A DNA stretch of 64,000 nt from Schistocephalus solidus (taxonomy: Eukaryota > Platyhelminthes > Cestoda > Diphyllobothriidea > Diphyllobothriidae), in assembly GCA_017591395.1 (NCBI GenBank), contig WEDG01002036.1, positions 1 through 64,000 of the forward strand. The letters run 5' to 3'. Below, in pieces: positions 35,960 to 46,514 of this stretch (within the stretch, counting starts at the first letter, position 1; the number at the start of each line of letters is the position of its first letter). A program made the position numbers and the translations under genes. The notes below the pieces were generated by a model that searched no databases, was not told where the DNA came from, and worked only from the letters and a program-made list of their open reading frames with translations.

Positions 35960-38900
35960 GTAGTAGTACCTAATGTATATCAGTAGTATTGCTTTTATAA
36001 ATTCATTGTTTGAGGGTGACAGGATATTTAACTCAGATTCAGGCTGCTGAGGGATAAAATTGGAAACATGTAAGCATACAAGCGTGAATTCAGGAGCGCT
36101 TTCCGCAATAACATACATTTGACGCGCTTGAACCTCGCATGACGCAGTAGGCGTGGGGGCATTAAATTTTGACAACAGACGCGAAAAATCGATCCTTATC
36201 AGAATGGAAATGCAGGAAGTAATAGCTACTTCAGAATGTGAATTTTATGGCAATCACACCAATATTAGATTAGTGATAATCCCATGAGTAACTCCAGCAA
36301 ATTTTGAATTATCCATCTGGTCGCATGAGAGGCATCCATGGACGGGATGCTTGGTTTTCTCAGCACTTCTCCCACCTCTTTGATCAACCGCTTTGACGCT
36401 GTCATGTCATCGGAGCAGCTCTATTTGGGAATAGTGAGCTCTCTGCTCCCTGTGACCTTGACTATCATCTGACATTGAGATTTTTCGATCTTTAATTATA
36501 TTTGTGGAGTTTAAACTGCTATTGTCCTACGACTACCTCGTGAAACAGTCTGAAATGCAAAAAAACTACAAAACCCTATAAAATCGTAGATTATCAATTA
36601 AAATTAGCGGTCAATTAGTCAAACGTCTTGGTGAAGATCTCCCGTGTATTTTCCGCATTTTCTACCTATAATTTACTACTAATTTCAAACTTGTAGGTGT
36701 AGCTGGATTAAGAGCAGACTTATCAAGTTAAGAGTATGAATCTATAAATGTTTTTCGAAAAAAAGTAATATTACTGCCCATATCATGTCTTTCAATCTCT
36801 AAACCGGTTAAAAGTTTAATTATTTAACTCTTGCTTCAGTTCTTTGACAGGCTTTAATTTTAAGAATCTACTGCCGTGGTTATAAATTCAAATATATTTT
36901 ATAGAGAAACATTCTCAAATATATTCCTTATAACCACTTAGTCTTGAAGCATGTCTTCTTCAAAAACAGTCTATGCGTGGGCCTTTTCAGTTTCTGTATT
37001 TGGAAAGCAATGTTATCAGTATTAAAATATTACTAGCAGAATATGAGTAGCTTGACTTTCATCTGGCAAATATACCAGCAGTATGGGCTAGTAATTACAA
37101 TGCGCATATTCTGCTCTTTCCTCCGCAACGCAGGCGCAAGTGGAGGAATTTAGAAGATTTTGAAGTTTTCTTACAGTGCTCCTATCAGGACATGGTACTA
37201 AAGGTGGCCCTATGACCTGTTCCCAAATTTTCCCTGCAGAACTGAACTTACCTGTTGGCCAAGTGGTAACCCTTTTGACCTGCACTACGATGCTGTCAGT
37301 GACGAGCGCAACTGCGATTTCGCACTGCGTTAATGGCGACAGTCCAGTCCACTGGAACGCCATCTCGGAGAGCTGCACCTCCTCGAAGTAACCACCAAGA
37401 CAGTTGATAGTGGCGCTAAAGGTTTCGTTACCAAGTTGAGGGAAGATGGACCAGGAGGAGTAAATGGAGTCCGTTCCAGTACTATTGGCAAACAACTGAA
37501 TGCATTGCATTCGTGCTGAAACGAGTAAACATTCGTGAATTTGCTTCAGCTTAAAATACTATATATATATATATATACTTTCTAAATAATTTTTCTATTT
37601 TGTTCAAAAAATACTATTCTTCTTCTAAGTATATACATGCAGAATAACATTGCCGTCAAAGGCAAGAGAAACGTGAGTGAATAATTCTGGTTTAATTGTC
37701 TTTAGAATTGTGAAAATTCCCATCAAAGGATTCAAAAGGCTAGTAGGTGAGCAAACGCGTGCTTTCGATAAATTCTCGTCGGGCCAGTACATTTATATCG
37801 GGAAACGGAGTACAAGCTAAGACAAAAAATCAATAAGTTTAATCTCGTCATACCAGTGAGTCGTGTTAAAAGGGGGGATGGGTGGCGATAAGAGACAAAT
37901 GGTTAAGCTGCAGTGAGGGTTTGGTGGTCGTTCACGAAAGGGAGGGGGGAGGGGAGGGAAAGAGGTGAATGGCCTGAACTGCATGTAATTAAGCCGTCGT
38001 TGGCCATGCTAAGCGCGGAGCTTGTAGGAGGTTCTTTTGTGCGCACAAGACCGGTTTTCTCAACCAGATGGCGGTGGCTTGTGCTGTTGCTAGCAGCCGC
38101 TGACCCATTGAAGTGGGATAGTTTGGTGGCACTTTAAAAATCACACAGAAGGATTTCGTTAGGGTCCACACGGTGCCTGGAATCCACCAGGTGTGCGAGA
38201 ATAGCGCTGTTTATGCTTTTAACTTCGCCTTTTCCCAGCCATGCCGGGAGGTGTTCCTTTAATCTTTTAACTAGGTGCCGACTCGTGTGACCAATATAAC
38301 CTGCTCCACAGGAGCAAGTGAATGAGTAGATGCACATGGAGGTGGTCTGAGCTGGCAACCTATCCTTACCTTCCCCGTGTAAAACAGGGTTGGGAATTAA
38401 TCGATCTCTCTACGAAGGCAGAATAATATTACTGGCCATTTCATGCTAATTAGATCAGTTAAGTTTTAATAAAGGAAAGATAGGTGGACGCTTTTGAATG
38501 CCCTAGGGGTTAACAAAGTGACTAGGAAAAATATGCACACATAAGGAAAATTCAAAAGACGTTGCTTCCGTAATAACATGCGAAAAGCAAGCGGCGGTCG
38601 ACTGGTCTAACAAAAGACGCATAAACGACTACTTGTATTTTGTGAGTAGTAAACTATATTTTACGTGGTGAGTGGTGGGAATATTTATACTTGCACTGGT
38701 TGAAAGAAAAACAACCGCGAGTATAGCTTTCCACGCTGCAGCCACTCTGTTACTGGAGAAAAACTGGTGCCTTCCGATCCTTGTTTTACGTCTTCATAGT
38801 TTAATGGGAGGCCCGCACAAAGTGGGCCAAAGGGGAAACAAAATAATAGTCCATGAGGGACCTTCGTAGTTATCTGTAGGAAAGATGAAATAGGTTGTTT

Positions 38901-39730
38901 TCATAAGATTACATTCTGAAACCTTTGGTTATTTTCATTGCCCACCTCTGAACCTTCCCAAGGACGGTACTGTTCTAGAGAGTGCAACGTCTTGATGCAG
39001 GTATGGCGTATTCTAACAGCAGCCGCACTGAAGCTTCTAAACTTTTTGTAGAAGATTTCGTTTTTAAACCCCCCACAGCCTCGACTGACGAGTTGGAGCA
39101 TATTTTTGGCCGATTTTGCCACCCTGGCGCAGTCAATGTTAACTTGCTTCGTAAACTTCTATATTATATTCGCCGTTTACGTTCCTATCACACACCTCAG
39201 GCCCTTATCTGGCGATTTATAGAGGCATGTGTTCTTCCCCTCATCCTTAATTGCTCTCCCTTGATTTTTCCAGCCTTGCTTAAAAAGGATTTTTTGATTT
39301 TAAAACGTATTCTCCGAATGCTCTATTCTGCTTTTGGCGTTTCTTGTACCGGTTTGGTGGATTTTATAGCAAAACGGCTCTTTACGACAGTCAAACAATT
39401 CGCTGGGCGAATCCTTGATGATAAAAACCCATCCCCTCCACTCTGAGATGATTGCTATGAAGTCTTCCCGTCCGATGCGCCGAGGCTTTCGCCATATAGC
39501 CTGCCGTACAGCGGCATACCAGCGCTCCGTTCTGCCATTTTAGCACGCTACCTTACGAGTAAAGAGACTGAAATAAAAAAGCTGAGACTAGAACTGTCTC
39601 CCCACTAGATGTCCATTTTTGACTCTTTGATTCTTGCATATTATGTTTACTTATCCTATTATCTTAGTGAATGGAGCCATTTATATTTTCGCTGAAAATT
39701 TTGAATGATACTTCTAAATAAAACGTATTA

Positions 39731-39768
<38 letters not shown>

Positions 39769-42700
39769 CTCTCTCTATCTCTCCTCTCTCTCTCTCTAGT
39801 GTACTCTCCACATCCAAGTCGTTCTGACTGTCAACTGATTTTAATGGTGTACCGTTTAGAATGTAAATCCTCGTGCTGGAGGCTCTACAGCTGCTATTTG
39901 GAAGAATTGTGCACTTATTACATCGAAGAGCAAAGGTCAGTGCTTTGACTGGTCTTCAACCCTGTTCAAGATTATTTGTTGATAGTCTTCGTCTGTCGCA
40001 TTGTGAGCGACTTTCGACAATTTGATGTCATCAGCGAGCAGGATGATATCACATTCTAGGTCCCTGACGCAGTAATTGAGGAAAACAAGGAATAACGTGG
40101 GTGCTTAAACTGAGCCCTGTGGGACGCCACTCACCACGGTTACCTCTGAGGACAGCTGGCACCCGACTTTTACCCCTTGAGCCCGTTCAATCAAATAATT
40201 CTGGATCCAAACAAGGAGGCTTCCACGAACTCCTGTGCTGCGCAGTGTATGCAAAAGACGTTGATGATGAACGTTGTCGACGATCTTTTGCAGTTAAAAT
40301 AGGTGACGTGAACCATTTTGCCTTCGGCGCCTGCTTTTGGTCCAGCGTTCAAGACAGGACCTACCACGGCGAAAAGCCGTGTTGGGCATCGGAAAGGAGG
40401 TGATTCTGCTCGAGGAACTTCATCAAAAATTTTTTGATGATTTCCGAAATGAGTTTGCAAAAAGTGGCGATATGACTAACCGGCCAGTAGTTGTTCCATT
40501 CTTGAATAGCACAGTGATGGTTTCAAACTTCATATCGGAGGGTAATTACCTTGTAGCAAATAACGTCTGGGACAGAAAGGCTAGCGGTTTAGCCAGTTCA
40601 GAAGATAGCTCCTTCAAAAACTTGGCATAAATTTTATCGGGGCCAGGGGAAGCCGACTATTTCAAGTTAAGCAACTTTTCCTAAGTAACTTCTTCGGTGA
40701 AGCGGACTGTTTCAGTTGTAGTCTGGAACGTGTCTTCATACAGAGGTGGTAAAATGGGTAGCTTCTGTTGCCACGATTGACTGGAGGAACTGAGAGGGAT
40801 GTTTAGCCTTATCCTTCTCATCTAACATTTTCGCACCCTCGACAGTCTGCAATAGTGGGATTGGATCCTTGTTCCGCATGCTCAGCCTTATGGTTCTGTA
40901 TAGGACTTTGGGATAAACCATGGTACGTTTCAAAAGATCCTTTTCGAGGACCCATCGATCTCTGGCGATGATACTTTTGACCCCGTTTCTCCGCAAATTT
41001 TAACTCTAGGGGAATTTCAGCATCCTATCAATGAGCGGTCTTTTACTCAGTTTCTTCTACTCTTTAACTTCCTTCTTTAGGGATAGGTCTGTTCGTTAGG
41101 CTTCGTCGCGTGTTGGACAGTGGCTAGAGATGAGTTTGCAGACTTTGTCTTTGAATTGGCCTCAAGCCTCGTCGATAGCATCAGAGAGCATGGATGCCCA
41201 GTCAATAGGACAAAGGCCATTTTTGTCTGTTTGAAAACGCCATGCAAATTATTTGGTTGGAAATGAGCTAGTTGGGCGGAAAACGAGCCTTACGTGTATT
41301 CCCATAATTATAAGCATATGATTACTCTGGGATAATGAGGATAAACAGTTAACAACGCCGATCTTGTCAAGTGACTTAGTGAAGACAAAGTTGCAGCAGC
41401 TCATCTGCTGGCCTCCATGTAGTCTCGTCGGAAAAAAAGACGTGTTCGGTGAGAATCAGATTGCCAGTTGTGCACAGAAGCTGCTGATCAAATGCTTTTT
41501 CAAAGCATTTCAAAGCGGAAGTGGAGTTCCAGTCAATGTTATGTATCTTAAAATCCAGAACGAAGAGAGTATTAAACCACAAGGTAAATACCTTGATCTC
41601 AACCAGCAATTGGGTATCAGCTTCAGGGTCATTTCCTTGAGGTTGATAAACCATTTAGGTATCTAGACTTCGATAACTCGTTGCTCCTGCGGTAAAAAAT
41701 ACTGCAAGCAAGCCATTCCTTAAGAATGTTTCTATACCTCTATCCCTTCGATCTTCTTTGTCTCTGTAGAACAGTTAAAATCCAGGATATTTAAAGATAC
41801 CTGTCGTCAATATGTTTATACAACCATGTATCTGTTATTGAAATAACGTCTCAGCACAGGTCCCAAATATGGATTTGCCATTCGTCCATTTTTGGTAGAA
41901 GGCTTCGTACATTATCGTATGAGCAAAGTTTGAGTTGAGGCGATGTCCGATTTTAACCCGATGCCGTATGCTGGAGTAGTTGTGCGGCTACTTCAGTAGC
42001 CATAGCCTTCATGCACCAACCATAAACAACCCCATTTTGTGCAACGCTAGAATCCAGGGCTCGCGGCACTCCTCTCCCTTTGTCCGGATGCTGTGTTGGA
42101 GGAAGGGACTCAGGTGTGATATCAGGGGGACGAGTGTGTTCCCTAACACATTTATACCCATCTGTAAGCTATCGAAAAAAACGGCTTAATGGTTAGCATG
42201 TTTTACTTCTGATCAACAAGGTGCGGGCTCGAGTCTCGCGTGGTACAAAACCTGGATTTGCATATGGCTGGCTGAAGATGGCTTATAAGCCAGAAATGGA
42301 CATTTCAGCCTCCCTTCTAATGGCGGCTACTAGGCGTGTGTGCCCTTGAGCAACATACGAAATATGTTCCCTAACGTGCGCGGTGAGTGCTCCTCCTCCC
42401 AGTCACAATTATGTTAAAAGCTTGTAGCACACGAAATTAAACGTCTTTGAGGGTATTGGGTTGCAGTAACTAATAAAAACATAAAGCCTTTCCTAGAAAA
42501 ATAATGACAGACCTCTATCGGGGGTGGTAAATGTCATCCGCACTGGTAGGCTGGGGCCACCACTCCCTACACAACTGTTTTCAGCCTTGTTTACGGTCAC
42601 CACGGAAACGGTATATTGTTCGCCTGGCCACAGGTTCGGAATCACCAACGGAAGTGTAGTATTGGGTGGGTACTCGAGGTTAAAGATGGAGGAACTCGCG

Positions 42701-45700
42701 TCTTTCAATTCTACAAGGAACTTTTCAATGTCTCCAAATGTAGGCTGGTGGAGCTTCCAGGAGATTGCAGCCTCTCGATGCAATGGAATCACGGTCAGAT
42801 TCTGCACAGGGCGGCCAACTGAAAACAAAAGCAAATTATTAGCACAGGATGGCAAAATATCGCAATTCAGCTATTAAATACTCTCCACTACGTGCCATAA
42901 TGCAAAAATTGCGCCTTTTATCTTCCTATTGAAATGAAGATAGCAAAGGAATCCGAGGGCATACAGTCAGCGATTGAGCTAATGAAATGTCAATTTAAAT
43001 TCTGAAATGTTTTTTCGATATGGAAAGACTACGTATGTAAGCTTGCAAAGCCAATTCCCGTGTAGCCGATGGCAAAGATTTTTCGGAAACGTCAAGATGC
43101 CAGCTGTTGTCCACCTACAGAAGCCCCGCTTGGCAGAAAATGACTGCATGCGTAATATGGGTTTTTACTGCGGTATTGCCATGCCTCTTAAAAATTCAAA
43201 TTTGTTTTTTTCAGAAAACTTATAGACAACTGGATTGGGAACCACATTGAAATACGGTGGGATCAACTCATCGATTCCCAGATAGTCTAATGTCTGCAAA
43301 AGATAGGTATTCAATTTAATTTTGTTGTTAATATAAGCCGATGGGATTCTCTTTCGCGGAAGTTAAAAAAGGAATTTCATTGGTATTTTTGTACCACGTT
43401 TTAATTTTACGGCATTTATGGCAATTAATGAGTCCACAAGTTACTAAATACAGTTAGAATTTTAACACCTTAAATGTGATCACAGATATATAGATTATAT
43501 ATTTTTGAAAAGCTTGACGTTGTCGCCTACATATTTGCCACAATATCCAAGTTTACGTATTCACCTAACTCTTCCTTGAAAGGTTTATTTGCATGACGTA
43601 GCAGCTAGCGGTTCGGATCCCCAGTGGGTCCAAACTTATAAATTCCTGAGCTGATCTGATCTGGAGCGCTGCAGGACCCACTCAGTAGCCAAAACCCTCA
43701 CAGCTGCGTCATGCGGTCACATTTATATTCTTTTTTTCCAAGTATCTATGTGGGAGTACGGTATAAAACCTTTGTGATATCTACACACCAAACTATCCCG
43801 TATGATACAGATTAACGTGCATTTAAACTGTTTTTTTTATGGTGGTGAAATGTCGGAAATCAGTATGTTATCAAACGAATAAGTAGGTACTTGATTGTAT
43901 GTCACTTGCTGCACCGAGAGAGAGGACAGCTAAAAATACACTTAAATTGGAAGGTCAGTCAGTCTTTGAGTCCCATCCAATGAAAACAACAAGCTGTTAA
44001 CAGTTATTTTCTCCAAAATATCGGCTCAGGTTAAATTAAAAAAAAACCTGCTTACGTCCAGAGCACGTGCGGTAGGAAATCGATGTGTAATTGCCCATTC
44101 CACCACCACGACCGTATCCAAAGGGTATGTTTTCAACGGCGATGGAAATATTGTACATGGTGAAGGGCGTCAATTCTGTGAACGTATATTCCGTAGTCCA
44201 CGCGGGGAGGTTGACTTCAATTCCGGCACCAAGCAGCTGGTAGCCCTTCACATTCCCATACTGGCCTGAAGGTACTTTCCACGTTATGGAAATGGTGGTG
44301 TTCGCGATGACTGATTCATTCACTTTAATCTCTGCAGTTATGCCAACTAAAGAATAAAATAGGCATGGCCGTTTGTGATAAGAAAACCACCTCAAACAGG
44401 TTAATTACACGTCTTGTATTTAAGTCGAGAGGCAAAAGCTGCTCCATAACGCTGCAGTCATAACTTGCTTTAACTCTAGTCATTAGTTGTTGACATCCAG
44501 CTCAATACGTAAGTTCACCATAAAGTTTTCAAAAGATAAATTTTCAGTACCCCGAAAGAGCAATTGCAGACCATCTAGACGTAAAAACGGTGGCTCGTTA
44601 AATCGTTTTTATCCACGCTCATTGTTGACATCGAGTTCAGTATGGTATTCATAAAGGGCGTGAAATCCTACATATTTGATTACATTCCATCAGTTGAGAA
44701 TTTATAAAAAAACAATTATTTGACGGCCGTTTGCAAAAAGGTCGCTTTATATAAAATTTCCCTCTTCGGAATTCGATAGCTCGGGTGGGAAGAGGTGGTG
44801 GGAATCAATTTAATCAGCTAAAGTTAAGTTGCAGTCGTTGCAGAACGCTTTTTCTTGAGTTTCAGTCAGTGCCTCCTTGATTATAAATGCAAGAAATTTT
44901 CGTAGAAAATTCTTAAAATTCGTTTTGGAATACGAAGGACGAAGTTTTGGCAGCCTTATTAACAAAACCTTTCTTAGTAAAAAAAGTACTACATGCGTAT
45001 TATGCATTTTTCCTATTGATTTTTGACGCGTAATAAATTCAAGTATATTTTATAAAAACCAGGAGGGAGGATATCATTTCTTATAGGCATTTGTTATTTG
45101 ACTAATTCCTTTAATATGGAAAGGGTATGCTTATGTTTTAAAACAATTTTGATATGCACGTCTATTTTGATCAAAAACCGTACTCAGAAAAAATAGAGTT
45201 GATGCCTACTATTAATTTTTATATTGACTTTTGCCGCGGTTATAAATTCCAAATATATTTTTAATGAAAAACATTCTCAAATATATTCCTTATAACCATT
45301 AAGTCTTGAAGCATGTCTTCTTCAAAAACAGTCTATGCGTGGGCCTTTTCAGTTCATGTATTTGGAAAGCAATGCTCTCAGTATTACAATATTACTAGCA
45401 GAATATGAGTAGCTTGACTTTCATCTGGCAAATATACCAGCAGTATGGGCTAGTAATTACAATGCGCATATTCTGCTCTTTCCTCCGCAATGCAGGCGTA
45501 AGGCGAAGAATTTAAAAGATTTTGAAGTTTTCTTACAGTGCTCCTATCAGGACATGGTACTAAAGGTGGCCCTATGTCCTGTTCCCAAATTTTCCCGCAG
45601 AACTGAACTTACCTGTTGGCCAAGTGGTAACCCTTTTGACCTGCACTACGATGCTGTCAGTGACGAGCGCAACTGCGATTTCGCACTGCGTTAATGGTGA

Positions 45701-46453
45701 CAGTCCAGTCCACTGGAACGCCATCTCGGAGAGCTGCACCTCCTTGAAGTAACCACCAAGACAATTTATGGTGGCGCTAAAGGTTTCGTTACCAAGTTGA
45801 GGGAAGATGGACCAGGAGGAGTAAATGGAGTCCGTTCCAGTACTATTGGCAAACAACTGAATGCATTGCATTCGTGCTGAAACGGGTAAACATACGTGAA
45901 TTTGCTTCAACCTATAATTACTATAAACATGGTGTTATGGTGTAAATGGTGTAATTGGTGTAAATGGTGTAGTTATATATATTTAAATATGAATGGGTGG
46001 TCACCGATCATTCGACAGCACACGAGCCCATGACGTAAGTGTTGAGTAAAAGATCGTTTATTTCCCTGTTTTATATATAAATGAAATAACTTTGACTAGT
46101 TATAAAAGGGGAACAGTGGACGTGTTTATTTACACCTGAGATATTTATTAGCAAATACGAACAACTTTAATAGTGCAGAAGAACGACGTTTACATGGAAG
46201 AGAATTCATGTTTCGGCTTGGTACAAGCGGTTTTTAGGTCTCGTATGACATGAACGTAAGGAATTATCTTGCACCTATGTAACTGCATGGACGTTGGTAA
46301 GGCGCATTAACGATAACGCAGATGAAAACGTAGCAAAAGCTTTCTGCGAAGACATAAAAAATACATTTTATCCTGTAAGTCGACTCAACTTAAGTTACGC
46401 TTGAAGCTTTTAGTTACCATAATAAAACTGCTAGTCTGTTGATAGTCCCTATT

Positions 46454-46514
<61 letters not shown>

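Larger units (their letters stand above)
32174..45876 (-). repeat. Tandem duplication of the three-exon Fn3 cassette
   Basis: Exons and introns are paired: 45240-45880 with 36890-37540, 44040-44520 with 35160-35640, and 42500-43390 with 32170-33060. Distances between paired exons rise from 8361 to 8878 to 10339 bp because later insertions (Gypsy and other repeats at about 33.09-34.88 kb; PLE, CR1-like and SINE at about 37.7-42.4 kb) separate the copies. Confidence 0.85.

Noticed and set aside
35798..35986. Poly-Val ORF
   Set aside because: Translation of a (GTA)n microsatellite.
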